A DNA stretch of 12,569 nucleotides from contig PMNG01000120.1 of assembly GCA_003162615.1 (NCBI GenBank), positions 1 through 12,569 on the forward strand, written 5' to 3'. This document shows positions 1 to 6,927 of the stretch, one piece after another (the stretch's first letter is position 1; every line of letters begins with the position of its first letter). This stretch comes from Methanothrix sp. GTDB taxonomy: Archaea; Halobacteriota; Methanosarcinia; Methanotrichales; Methanotrichaceae. Under the pieces are notes generated by a model. That model was given only the letters and a program-made list of their open reading frames with translations, was not told where the DNA came from and searched no databases. A program made the position numbers and the translations under genes.

Positions 1-432
1 GGTACCGGTACCGTATCAAGGAGTCAGTCCGCTGAGATATACGGCTTCACAAACAATGGCAACGATGACATGACTTCCTACAACGAGTGGGGAGTCATCA
101 GTAACAACAATCATTACACGCCTTCGATAACCCAGAACGACCTCAAGAACGCTCTTTGCGCCAAGAACTACGAAGTGGGATCTGTGTTCTCAGAGAGCTA
201 CTCGAATATCAGGGAGCTCGTAAAGGACACCAACATCTATCAGGACCAGAATGTCTCCGTCTACCAGATCGGCTCAGAAGTTAGCGGCACTGCAAGGATA
301 GGCGCACGTGTTCAGCAGAACGCCAACACAGCACCGATTTACACTATGGGCGGGACTTATGAAGGCGACCTGAACGACAGGATGACCATCGAGACAGGCA
401 AGGCCTCGATATTGACCCTGCAGTGCCCGTAG
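1..432 (+). CDS. C-terminal part of a probable surface or secreted protein (5' end outside window)
   Basis: The reading frame is open from base 1 to the TAG at 430-432, so about 143 residues of a longer protein are seen. An internal ATG at 70 exists, but coding character extends upstream of it (GTGTVSRSQSAEIYGFTNN), so the fragment is treated as truncated by the window edge. The composition is rich in G, S, T, N and Y and poor in charge clusters, and contains short beta-type segments such as SGTARIGARVQQ and YTMGGTYEGDLNDR. This is what one expects from an extracellular beta-rich archaeal surface protein. No membrane anchor, catalytic motif or named domain is recognisable, and the family is not recognised. 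It converges on the marker 8 pseudogene with only 23 bases between the stops. Surface location is inference from composition. Confidence 0.6.
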   Translation, partial: GTGTVSRSQSAEIYGFTNNGNDDMTSYNEWGVISNNNHYTPSITQNDLKNALCAKNYEVGSVFSESYSNIRELVKDTNIYQDQNVSVYQIGSEVSGTARIGARVQQNANTAPIYTMGGTYEGDLNDRMTIETGKASILTLQCP

Positions 433-455
433 GCACTTGGGGTCCGCAGACGATC

Positions 456-1292
456 TTAGGTTCTAAACCAGCTGCCTGGGCTGCTTGTGCTCGGTAGAAC
501 AGGCAGGGGCATGGTGTTGATCAGTAGGGGCTGTTCGACCTCTTTAGCCCTCTCGATCAGAAGCTCTTTTCCCCATTTCGTCAGTCCGAACAGCGGCACC
601 GCCATGCCCACCTGAACCAGGGGCCTGACCTGTTCGCGAATGTGCTTTGAAGCACAACCAGTCACTACGTCTGCCACGACCAGCAAGCGTTAGGTCTCCT
701 CGCGCGATATGCCGATCAGATAGACTCCGACTATCATAATTTCGACTTCCAACTCTTCTTCTATCTCTCGCAGCATCTCGGCAGTATCAGCATCGTCCAC
801 AGTGAATGCAACTTGGAGAAGCCGTCAAAAGCCCACCTTGCTCCATCGACCTGGTCGATTCTTGCGTCGTACGGTGAGAGAACATGCTCTCCCTTAGCCT
901 CTACCCCCTCGATCACCTGAGGTATAGGATCGGTCTCCGCTAGGCTGGAAATATAGCCGCCCATTCCCTGAATCAACTGGGGATTGGAGGTTACGACCGT
1001 GCCCGCACCGTCGCAGACTGTCATAGCGGCTTGGATTATCCCTTTGGCAATCCCAGTCATTATGGATTCCGAGGCCCGAATCCTACAAATGTCCCCCTCT
1101 CAAGCTTGCGCCTCGGGGGAACATTCCGTATTGGTCTATCCGAAAGGCCACGTTGCCTGCGGCTGCCTCCGAGGTGACCTTCTTTATGCCTCAAACCTTG
1201 TCGAAGAGGGGACACCACTCTATTTCGGGTTCGCCGGACTCCACGACACGCTCGTCTTTTACCTTTATCCTGGTCCTGCCGAGAAGCTCCAT
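456..1292 (-). pseudogene. Methanogenesis marker protein 8 (DUF2099 family), degraded pseudogene
   Basis: Joining reverse-strand frames gives an almost full-length DUF2099 / methanogenesis marker 8 protein of about 279 codons. Pieces in order are a start with RTRIKVKDERVVESGEPEIE and WCPLFDKV, FRIDQYGM, RRKLERGTFVGFG, ASESIMTGIAKGIIQAA, TVCDGAGTVVTSNPQLIQGM, DARIDQVDGARWAFDG, VEIMIVGVYLIGISREE, and ADVVTGCASKHIREQ with VPLFGLTKWGKELL. The reading is broken five times: TGA at 1193-1191 (after CPLFDKV), a one-base loss near 1119-1122, a one-base loss near 1073-1078, a one-base loss near 815-819, and TAA at 692-690 (where the family usually has Glu). It starts 12 bases after the alaX stop, so the two were an operon. 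The family is nearly universal in methanogens and of unknown biochemical role. Sequencing error is an alternative for single lesions but unlikely for five, given intact neighbours. Confidence 0.87.
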
Positions 1293-1304
1293 TATGTGCG
1301 TTGT

Positions 1305-2006
1305 TCAATCACCATCCACAAGCTCGAAGTAGACCCTTCGGTTGGCTTTCCCCTTGTTCTCAGACTTGATGAGCCTTATTCCTCCTACTTCGATGGTTGA
1401 TCGGACGTGAGTTCCTCCACAGGCCTGGGCATCCACACCTTCTACATCGACAACCCTTATCTCCTCTCTGTCGGGAAGGTCCATTGCAAGGCGGACCAAG
1501 TCGGGTATAATCAATGCCTCAGCCTTAGGCAAGACAGCTGTCCCGACCCGATGGTCCTCATTGATGATCTCGTTGGCGCGGTCGACATACTCAGCTATCT
1601 TAGTTTTGTCAAAAAGTTCCAGGCTGAAGTCTATTCTCGACCTTGTAAGATCGATCTGGTTTCCTGTTATCTTCGCTCCTGTCTCTTGGAAGATCACAGC
1701 GCTAAGGATGTGGCAGGCCGTGTGGCTGCGCATAAGCCTGTAACGCCGTCCCCAATCGATGATGCCGTGGACGCTGTCTCCTTCACCGAGTCCCATTCTA
1801 TCCACGATGTGGGCCAGTCCTGGCGCTTCTACGCGAAGGACATCGAACTCCTGCTCGTCCTTAAGCAAAAATCCGGTATCGGATGGCTGGCCGCCAGACT
1901 GGGGATAGAACGCTGTCCGATCTAGAATTATCCCGTCGCTGTTTGCCCATTCTACAGTTGCGTCAAACTCCTGTAGATAGCCATCCTCAAGATACAAAGT
2001 CCTCAT
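1305..2006 (-). CDS. alaX: Alanyl-tRNA editing protein AlaX (trans-editing hydrolase)
   Basis: A free-standing homologue of the alanyl-tRNA synthetase editing domain, which hydrolyses mischarged Ser-tRNA(Ala) (and Gly-tRNA(Ala) in some forms) in the cytoplasm. With the start at 2006 it has 233 residues, the size of medium AlaX-M proteins. An N-terminal beta domain carries the GGQPSDTG signature (residues 38-45). The zinc-binding editing site is complete: HTACH (His95, His99) and CGGTH (Cys196, His200). The frame is open to 2120, but the extra 38 residues are hydrophobic and unlike the family, and MRTLYLEDGYL matches the usual AlaX N-terminus, so 2006 is preferred. It is followed by the marker 8 pseudogene after 12 bases and is divergent from the winged-helix gene at 2158. 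No clear TATA box is visible in its AT-rich upstream region. Function is well supported; start moderately so. Confidence 0.92.
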   Translation of the reverse strand: MRTLYLEDGYLQEFDATVEWANSDGIILDRTAFYPQSGGQPSDTGFLLKDEQEFDVLRVEAPGLAHIVDRMGLGEGDSVHGIIDWGRRYRLMRSHTACHILSAVIFQETGAKITGNQIDLTRSRIDFSLELFDKTKIAEYVDRANEIINEDHRVGTAVLPKAEALIIPDLVRLAMDLPDREEIRVVDVEGVDAQACGGTHVRSTIEVGGIRLIKSENKGKANRRVYFELVDGD

Positions 2007-2120
2007 TGAAAGAGTAGACTTCAGCTCATCGGTGATCAGCTTATCGGCAGTAATTATTACATTTTTAAAAAAAATAATTTTAAAGAGAACAACAATGGCT
2101 ACCTGAACAATTATTTTCAA

Positions 2121-2136
2121 CGAAACTTATATATAT
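2121..2136 (+). promoter_or_regulatory. TATA/BRE promoter of the winged-helix gene at 2158
   Basis: CGAAACTTATATATAT contains a purine/A-rich BRE (CGAAA) followed by a TATA box at 2126-2135. Its centre is about 28 bases before the ATG at 2158, so transcription should begin at or next to the start codon. That implies a leaderless mRNA, in keeping with the absence of a Shine-Dalgarno sequence before 2158. Confidence 0.7.
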
Positions 2137-2157
2137 GTTATCTAGCTTTGATGGGGC

Positions 2158-2544
2158 ATGGTGACCACTGTGAGGAAGATATCCGCGCCCGCTCAGAGCG
2201 TCGAGCGCGAAGAGTTTGCATCAATACTCATGAAGATTGGCCTCAAGAGAAATGTGGCCAAAGTGCTGACCTATCTTGCAGGAGTGGAGGTGGCAACATC
2301 CAGGGAGATTGAGATAGGCTCTGATCTCAGGCAACCAGAGGTGAGCATAGCCATGAGGGAGATCCGAAAATTGAACTGGATCTCTGAGCGAGACGAGAAG
2401 AACCCAGGGAAGGGAAGGCCCTACAGAATATACAAACTGAACAAGAACCTGCCGGGGATAATCGAGTATCTGGAAGGAGAGAAGGCCAAAGAATCCAGTC
2501 AAATCATGAAGCAGATCGAGAAGCTTAAGGCCCTCAAAGCCTAA
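2158..2544 (+). CDS. Small winged-helix transcriptional regulator (ArsR/TrmB-like)
   Basis: A 128-residue cytoplasmic DNA-binding protein. Residues about 20-98 form a winged helix: a first helix pair (EEFASILMKIGLKRNVAKVL), a helix 2-turn-recognition helix (TSREIEIGSDLRQPEVSIAM, where the QPEVS segment is typical of archaeal regulators), and a basic wing (KGRPYRIYKL, residues 85-94). Residues 100-128 form a charged helix (EYLEGEKAKESSQIMKQIEK) that is probably a coiled-coil dimerisation segment. No ligand-binding or metal-binding cysteines are seen. The start follows from the well-placed TATA box and a leaderless transcript. It stands divergent from alaX and 279 bases before ftsZ, which has its own promoter, so it is probably monocistronic. 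Its target is unknown; the ftsZ promoter or its own promoter are possible but only by proximity. Confidence 0.82.
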   Translation: MVTTVRKISAPAQSVEREEFASILMKIGLKRNVAKVLTYLAGVEVATSREIEIGSDLRQPEVSIAMREIRKLNWISERDEKNPGKGRPYRIYKLNKNLPGIIEYLEGEKAKESSQIMKQIEKLKALKA

Positions 2545-2641
2545 AATCCTCGAGTTGTTCCGAGTTAATGAAGATGCTTGTTTGGGATTGATATTTCGTT
2601 TTTTGCCGTCTAATCGGTCGTCATGGTAATAATATCACTTA

Positions 2642-2658
2642 TGAATAATAATTATTCA
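2642..2658. repeat. Short perfect palindrome upstream of ftsZ
   Basis: TGAATAAT-A-ATTATTCA: 8-bp arms around one base. It lies mid-way in the 279-base gene-free stretch (2545-2823) between the winged-helix gene and ftsZ. It could be a protein-binding site, but the region is AT-rich and chance is possible. The rest of that stretch holds a T-run (2599-2605) after the upstream gene, suited to termination, and the ftsZ promoter. Confidence 0.35.
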
Positions 2659-2772
2659 AGCTTCGAACGGCTGAACTGCTCCCCGACCATCAAATATTTC
2701 AAATAAACCGAATTTTCTCCAGCTTACAATAACTAATATTTTATTTAGTATGCGCAATCTTAACTATGAATA

Positions 2773-2792
2773 AATCTATATACTAATAGATT
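2773..2792 (+). promoter_or_regulatory. ftsZ promoter: TATA box inside an inverted repeat
   Basis: AATCTAT-ATACTA-ATAGATT is a perfect 7-bp inverted repeat with a 6-base spacer. The TATA element (TCTATATAC, 2775-2783) lies inside it, about 45 bases before the ftsZ ATG, predicting a leader of roughly 20 bases. A dimeric regulator bound here would block TBP, so the palindrome is a candidate operator for ftsZ; this is inference from position. Confidence 0.55.
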
Positions 2793-2823
2793 ACTAGAAT
2801 CCTTTTAAAAAAAGTCCGAGGGG

Positions 2824-3942
2824 ATGGAGATGAAGTACATCATAGATGAAGCCATCAGCAGGGCAGAGATCGAGGGAAAGGCCAAACCGTCGAGTATGGT
2901 CCAGAGCGACGAAGAGCTAGTCTCGGTCCTGGAGGAGCTAACCACTGTCATCCGGGTGATCGGATGCGGTGGCGGTGGGTCAAACACCATAGACCGCCTT
3001 TCGGACTGTGGCATCCAGGGAGCAGAGCTCTATGCTGTAAATACCGATGCTCAGCACCTCTTGCACGTCAACGCCGACCGTCGCTTCCTCATAGGCCGTC
3101 GCACAACTCGCGGTCTGGGTGCTGGAAGCCTGCCAGCCATCGGGGAAGAGGCGGCCCAGGAGAATATAGACGAGATCCGGGCAGCCGTTGAAGGATCAGA
3201 CATGGTTTTTGTCACATGCGGCCTAGGGGGCGGAACTGGTACTGGGGCGTCCCCTGTGGTGGCAGAGGCGGCCAAGGAGGCAGGATCCCTGACCATCTCC
3301 ATAGTGACATTGCCCTTTAGCGCTGAGGGAGCCATAAGGATGGCCAACGCCGAGGCCGGGCTCAAGAGGTTGCGCGAGGTTTCGGATACGGTAATTGTGG
3401 TACCCAACGACAAGCTCCTCGACGTGGTCCCGAATCTGCCTTTGCAGGCAGCCTTCAAAGTGGCCGACGAGGTCCTGATGAGATCTGTTAAGGGCATAAC
3501 AGAGCTGATAACCAGGCCAGGACTGATAAATCTGGACTTCGCCGATGTGCGGACTGTGATGGCCAACGGAGGCGTAGCCATGATCGGCATGGGCGAGGCG
3601 GATGGCGAGGAGAAAGCGAGGGACTCAGTCACAAAAGCCCTACGGAGTCCTCTATTGGACGTGGATGTTTCGGGAGCCAACTCCGCCCTGGTGAACGTCG
3701 TTGGTGGTCCTGACATGACCATCACAGACGCAGAGACTGTTGTTGAGGAAGTCTGTGGAAAGATCAATCCCCATGCCAGGATAATCTGGGGAGCCCAGGT
3801 CGACCCCAACCTGGATCACGCCCTACGAACAATGCTGGTGATAACAGGCGTTACTTCGCCGCAGATCCTTGGAAGAGATGAAGCCAAACAGGTAGTCTCA
3901 AGACACGGAATAGACTTCCTGAGAAGGAGAAGCCGGCTTTAG
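2824..3942 (+). CDS. ftsZ: Cell division GTPase FtsZ (archaeal type)
   Basis: A tubulin-like GTPase that polymerises into the division ring on the inner face of the membrane. At 372 residues it has the usual archaeal length. Visible motifs are the N-terminal glycine loop GCGGGGSN (47-54), NTDAQHL (73-79) for nucleotide contact, the tubulin signature GGGTGTG (135-141), VTLPFSAEG (161-169), and the T7 synergy loop NLDFADVRTVM (236-246) whose aspartates complete the GTPase site across the polymer interface. All are intact, so it should be active. A helix-rich leader of about 40 residues precedes the GTPase fold, as is common in archaeal FtsZ. It ends in a short basic tail (DFLRRRSRL). GAGG at 2818-2821 precedes the ATG at 2824; the ATG at 2830 is a possible alternative. 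Many archaea carry two FtsZ paralogues and which one this is cannot be decided here. Confidence 0.95.
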   Translation: MEMKYIIDEAISRAEIEGKAKPSSMVQSDEELVSVLEELTTVIRVIGCGGGGSNTIDRLSDCGIQGAELYAVNTDAQHLLHVNADRRFLIGRRTTRGLGAGSLPAIGEEAAQENIDEIRAAVEGSDMVFVTCGLGGGTGTGASPVVAEAAKEAGSLTISIVTLPFSAEGAIRMANAEAGLKRLREVSDTVIVVPNDKLLDVVPNLPLQAAFKVADEVLMRSVKGITELITRPGLINLDFADVRTVMANGGVAMIGMGEADGEEKARDSVTKALRSPLLDVDVSGANSALVNVVGGPDMTITDAETVVEEVCGKINPHARIIWGAQVDPNLDHALRTMLVITGVTSPQILGRDEAKQVVSRHGIDFLRRRSRL

Positions 3943-3953
3943 AGTCTTCTCCT
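3925..3953 (+). terminator. Possible hairpin at the ftsZ 3' end
   Basis: AGGAGAAG (3925-3932) and CTTCTCCT (3946-3953) are perfect complements around a 13-base loop that contains the ftsZ stop. No strong T-run follows, so it may act as an mRNA 3' stabiliser rather than a terminator, or be fortuitous. The 200 bases from here to 4142 otherwise show only a weak promoter. Confidence 0.3.
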
Positions 3954-4091
3954 CCATTCCCAATCTGGTAATGCCTACTGATGTAACGCTAGATCTATTC
4001 ATCTTCCTCATCATCAATTCAGGACTTAACACCTCTCACCACAAATTGAATTATTTTGTACACGTGGTAGCATGCACCATGTCAATCGATG

Positions 4092-4100
4092 GAATTATAT
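4092..4100 (+). promoter_or_regulatory. Weak TATA box for the winged-helix/ligase-like/SplB cluster
   Basis: GAATTATAT lies about 46 bases before the ATG at 4143. This would give a leader of about 20 bases containing GTGAT next to the start codon, a weak Shine-Dalgarno match. No other promoter-like element is seen before the next two genes, so this one probably serves the whole cluster. Confidence 0.4.
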
Positions 4101-4142
4101 GGTTTCTTACTGTAAGTTGTATCCGCGTTGAGATGTGATAAC

Positions 4143-4442
4143 ATGCTGACCGAAAAGGTGAGCGGGGAGCTGGAGATGCTGGGAAGGCATCTGATCATCC
4201 TAAAGTGCGTTGTCGAGAATGAGCCCATAGGCATTCTCAAGCTGGCCGAGGAGACCGATATCCCGAGCCATAAGGTTAGATACTCTTTAAGAATACTGGA
4301 GCACGAGGGCCTCATAGCAGCCTCAGCACCTGGGGCGGTTACCACTGAACGCACCAGACCTTTTCTAGATCAGCTTGACGCAATGATCGAAAAGCTTGTA
4401 AGTTGCGCAGCCAGTCTGAAGAAGATCGAATTCCCGAGGTAA
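4143..4442 (+). CDS. Small winged-helix protein, first gene of the pseudo-ligase cluster
   Basis: A 99-residue protein. After a short amphipathic helix (SGELEMLGRHLIILKCVVE, residues 7-25) comes a winged-helix fold: IGILKLAEETDIPSHKVRYS (29-48) has the helix-turn-helix pattern, and LRILEHEGLIAAS (49-61) leads into the wing (PGAVTTERTR). A C-terminal helix (FLDQLDAMIEKLVSCAASLKK) may be a dimer coil. The frame is open to a TTG at 4128, but the ATG at 4143 fits the promoter spacing and the family-like N-terminus better. Its TAA is followed directly by the ATG of the ligase-like gene, with GAGGT (4436-4440) inside its last codons acting as that gene's ribosome site, so the two are translationally coupled. 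This suggests that it works with the ligase-like protein or regulates the cluster. No target is known. Confidence 0.75.
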   Translation: MLTEKVSGELEMLGRHLIILKCVVENEPIGILKLAEETDIPSHKVRYSLRILEHEGLIAASAPGAVTTERTRPFLDQLDAMIEKLVSCAASLKKIEFPR

Positions 4443-5696
4443 ATGCTGGCCTATACAAGGATCGCGTCTCTGCTGGAGGACATCAGCAATGCTGAGAGGA
4501 GCGACAAGGCAGGATTGGCCGCCGGCCTAATGGCCAGTCTCCCGGAGGAGATGCTCTGTCCTTGTGTTAGACTTCTCATGGGAGAGCTGTGGCCCTCTTG
4601 GGAGAAGCGAGTGATGGGCATGGGCCCGGAGGCCGTTGAGGAATGCCTCAAGGAGATCTCGACCGAGGACGTGACGAATCTCAGAGAAACTTTTGGCGAG
4701 ATGGGGTTAGTGGCGGAGGCGGCTATCCGTCACAAATCCCAGCACGCTATATCCACTGAGCCTCTGCAGATGATGCAGGTGTACAATAGCCTCAACCGCG
4801 TCTCCCGTCAGCATGGTCTAGAATCTGAACATCGTCGGGGGGCAATTCTCCGAGGGCTGCTTCTGGAAGCAGAACCGATCGAGGCCAAGTACATTGCCAG
4901 GACGGTCATGAGGAACATGTGGGTGGGCCTGGGTCCACAGACTCTAATAGCTGCTATTGCCAAAACCTTCGACGTTGAGGCTGAGCAGATCAGGAAGGCC
5001 TACGCCCTCATGCCTGAGCTGGGTATGGTAGCCAGATCCGCTTCCACGGGAGCTCTGGCAGAGATCAGGATTAAGCCATCTCGTCCTGTCAGGCCCATGC
5101 TCATTCGCCAAGGAAAGATATCCGATGCCTCTGTGCCTAGGGCGTATATCCCTAGATACTCAGGTCTTCGGGTTCAGGTGCATAAAGCCGGAGGGGAATT
5201 TTTCGTTTACACCATGAGGCTAAGAGATATCACATCTGCGATGAGTAGCTTGTTCCTGGAGCTTAAAGCCATAAGTCACGACCTCATAGTAGATGCGGAG
5301 CTGTTGGGCTATCGGAACGGCTTGATGCTAGGACAGCATGAAATGGTTAGGTACATCAACCGAAGGACCCACTCAAGGCATAGCACTGTTGCTCCGGTCC
5401 TTGTACTTTGGGATATGCTTTACTTGGATGGGGAGGACTTAACCCCGTTTGCGTACGAAGAAAGAAGAAAGCGGCTGGAGGAAGTTCTGGGTGCAAAGGG
5501 CGTGACACTTACCGGAATCTCGATTGCCGAGCAAAGGGTCCTTGAGTGGACAGGTGATATGGTGGAGTACAGCACCAGAGAAGGTTCAAAGGGACTAATC
5601 GCTCGCGACCTGCTCGCGCCTTACCAGCCTGGAAGATTCAGCGATTCCGACCTCTACATCGGAGCTGTGGAGAAGAGGGTCGAGGGACGGAGATGA
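4443..5696 (+). CDS. ATP-dependent DNA-ligase-like protein lacking catalytic lysine and OB domain (pseudo-ligase)
   Basis: 417 residues homologous to archaeal ATP-dependent DNA ligases, which are usually 550-600. The all-helical DNA-binding domain (about 1-205) is well kept, including VYNSLNRVSRQHG (113-125), GLLLEAEPIEAKYIARTVM and VGLGPQTLIAAIAKTF (161-176). The adenylation domain begins at VRPML (216-220). Motif I, normally KYDGxR, reads RYSGLR (238-243), so the AMP-accepting lysine is Arg238 and the following Asp is Ser240. Motif III keeps its glutamate (VDAELLGY, Glu285). IIIa is recognisable (LWDMLYLDGEDL). Motif IV reads SKGLIARDL instead of EGLMAKDL, losing both Glu and Lys. Motif V lysines are largely gone (DLYIGAVEK), and the protein ends there without the OB domain. 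The frame is uninterrupted, so it appears maintained without ligase activity. It lies between a coupled winged-helix gene and an SplB-like gene. A structural role in DNA binding or repair is inference. Confidence 0.88.
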   Translation: MLAYTRIASLLEDISNAERSDKAGLAAGLMASLPEEMLCPCVRLLMGELWPSWEKRVMGMGPEAVEECLKEISTEDVTNLRETFGEMGLVAEAAIRHKSQHAISTEPLQMMQVYNSLNRVSRQHGLESEHRRGAILRGLLLEAEPIEAKYIARTVMRNMWVGLGPQTLIAAIAKTFDVEAEQIRKAYALMPELGMVARSASTGALAEIRIKPSRPVRPMLIRQGKISDASVPRAYIPRYSGLRVQVHKAGGEFFVYTMRLRDITSAMSSLFLELKAISHDLIVDAELLGYRNGLMLGQHEMVRYINRRTHSRHSTVAPVLVLWDMLYLDGEDLTPFAYEERRKRLEEVLGAKGVTLTGISIAEQRVLEWTGDMVEYSTREGSKGLIARDLLAPYQPGRFSDSDLYIGAVEKRVEGRR

Positions 5697-5734
5697 CGCC
5701 GATTTTATGGTCAAAATGAGATAGCTTCGTCACT

Positions 5735-6676
5735 GTGTTGAGGACAGGCGAGTTTGTCCAAGCTGCTCTAAATCGGATGTACAGGATTCGAAAATCCGTA
5801 CGAAACGTGGTTGTGATGCTCTTAAGTAAGTTCGATCCATGGAACGGCTCTCTGTGCACATGTCCGGGGAAGCTGAGCCTAAATCCTTACACCGGTTGTG
5901 CTCATGGTTGTCTGTACTGTTATGCATCATCTTACATACCGAGGTTTTCCGATTGCCGACCCAAGATCGGCCTTCTGGAACGTCTTAGGCGCGATGTACG
6001 CAGGGTCGAACCTGGTGTACTGGTTTCGATCGCCAATAGCTCAGATCCGTACCCGCCAATGGAGAAGGATCTACATCTGACAAGAGCGTGCATCATGATT
6101 TTGAGGGACAGTGGGCTACGATTGCAATTGGTTACCAAGTCCGATATAGTCGCCAGGGATATTGACCTCTTGAGGGCCATGCCCTGCGTTGTAAGCATCA
6201 CCCTTACCACTACAAGCGACAAATTATGCAAGCGGCTGGAGCCCGGTGCCCCTTTGCCCGAAAGGCGTCTGCAGGCTATACGACTGCTGCAAAGCCATGG
6301 GGTTCCCGTGACGGCTAGGCTAGACCCAATAATACCGGGGGTTAACGATTCCGAGATAGAGGATCTAGTGTCGGCGGTTTGCAGAGCGGGAGCCCTGCAC
6401 ATCACATCATCCACTTATAAAGCCAGGCCTGATAGCTGGAAGCGGCTAAAAGAAGCCTTTCCCGAGGAGTCTGAAGCTTTGTACGCAATGTTTGAGAAAG
6501 GTGGTTGGACGAGCGGCTGCCGCTATCTTCCCAACAAGGTTCGGTTTGAGTTGATGCAGAAGACAAAAGAGGCAGCTACCGAGAGCGGAGCGACCTTCTC
6601 CACTTGCCGGGAAGGTTTTTGCAATGAGGTCGGAGTATGTTGCGATGGGTCCCATCTGGCGGGAAAAAAGTTGTGA
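5735..6676 (+). CDS. Radical SAM protein, SplB / spore photoproduct lyase-like (COG1533 group)
   Basis: Up to 313 residues. The radical SAM iron-sulfur motif CxxxCxxC is intact in NPYTGCAHGCLYCYASSYI (Cys55, Cys59, Cys62), preceded by SKFDPWNGSLCTCP with two further cysteines. SIANSSDPYPPMEKD, LQLVTKSD and VPVTARLDPIIPGVND are the conserved barrel segments of SplB-like proteins. The C-terminus has a Cys-rich FSTCREGFCNE and VCCDGSHL region, as seen in this subgroup. Spore photoproduct lyase itself repairs thymine dimers, but most archaeal relatives are uncharacterised, so DNA repair is plausible, not shown. The start is uncertain: GTG 5735, ATG 5777 (MYRIRKSV) or ATG 5816 just before SKFDPW; none has a good ribosome site. 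It follows the pseudo-ligase by 38 bases on the same strand with no promoter visible between, so it is probably co-transcribed. A T-rich stretch at 6717-6737 may end the transcript. Confidence 0.85.
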   Translation: MLRTGEFVQAALNRMYRIRKSVRNVVVMLLSKFDPWNGSLCTCPGKLSLNPYTGCAHGCLYCYASSYIPRFSDCRPKIGLLERLRRDVRRVEPGVLVSIANSSDPYPPMEKDLHLTRACIMILRDSGLRLQLVTKSDIVARDIDLLRAMPCVVSITLTTTSDKLCKRLEPGAPLPERRLQAIRLLQSHGVPVTARLDPIIPGVNDSEIEDLVSAVCRAGALHITSSTYKARPDSWKRLKEAFPEESEALYAMFEKGGWTSGCRYLPNKVRFELMQKTKEAATESGATFSTCREGFCNEVGVCCDGSHLAGKKL

Positions 6677-6814
6677 CATAAGGCTCTTCCAAAACCGCCT
6701 TCATCCGCACCCTAATGTTTTGTATCTGTCTTGTTTTAGATCTCCCGTCGCCCGGGTTTCCGATGCTAGAATAGGTGGTAGGCTGCGGGCGATTTTGTCA
6801 ACCTGGGAGCTACG

Positions 6815-6828
6815 AAAGTCTATATATA
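6815..6828 (+). promoter_or_regulatory. Strong TATA/BRE promoter of the secreted protein gene
   Basis: AAAGTCTATATATA combines an A-rich BRE with a near-ideal archaeal TATA box (6819-6828). A start of transcription near 6850 follows, leaving a leader of about 70 bases with two purine-rich ribosome-site candidates (6862-6870 and 6911-6916). Confidence 0.75.
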
Positions 6829-6870
6829 TGAAGAATAACTAGACAAATTACAGTTCTTCTCGAAGGGAGG

Positions 6871-6927
6871 ATGTTAAACCACAGTCATGAGTGTTACGTG
6901 CTAGAGGAAAAGGAGGATTCATTGTGA
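6871..6927 (+). CDS. Possible 18-residue leader ORF overlapping the secreted protein start
   Basis: ATG at 6871 lies directly behind GAAGGGAGG and opens 18 codons (MLNHSHECYVLEEKEDSL) ending in a TGA at 6925-6927, which overlaps the GTG start at 6924 by two bases. The arrangement suggests translational coupling. However, the spacing between ribosome site and ATG is too short for normal initiation, so this may be chance. Confidence 0.2.
   Translation: MLNHSHECYVLEEKEDSL
6911..6916 (+). promoter_or_regulatory. Shine-Dalgarno site deciding the GTG start at 6924
   Basis: AGGAGG, preceded by AAA, sits seven bases before GTG 6924. It selects this GTG over the in-frame GTG at 6891 and places a typical signal peptide at the very N-terminus. 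Confidence 0.8.

Noticed and set aside
1..12. Tandem GGTACC (KpnI sites) suggesting a cloning junction
   Set aside because: The bases are in frame with the first protein (GTGTV) and fit its composition, so natural sequence is as likely.
984..1400. 138-codon + strand open frame across the marker 8 pseudogene and alaX end
   Set aside because: It is antisense to clearly recognisable marker 8 and AlaX sequence, and the protein has no family resemblance.
1407..1925. 172-codon + strand open frame
   Set aside because: Antisense to the conserved AlaX core including HTACH and CGGTH; a shadow of high-quality coding sequence.
2007..2120. N-terminal extension of AlaX by 38 residues
   Set aside because: The extension is unusually hydrophobic and AT-rich and unlike AlaX proteins, which begin near MRTLYLEDGYL.
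3051..3809. 252-codon reverse open frame
   Set aside because: Lies wholly antisense to ftsZ; composition (Ser/Thr/Pro-rich) is the usual shadow pattern.
5932..6414. 160-codon reverse open frame
   Set aside because: Antisense to conserved radical SAM barrel sequence, with no recognisable domain.
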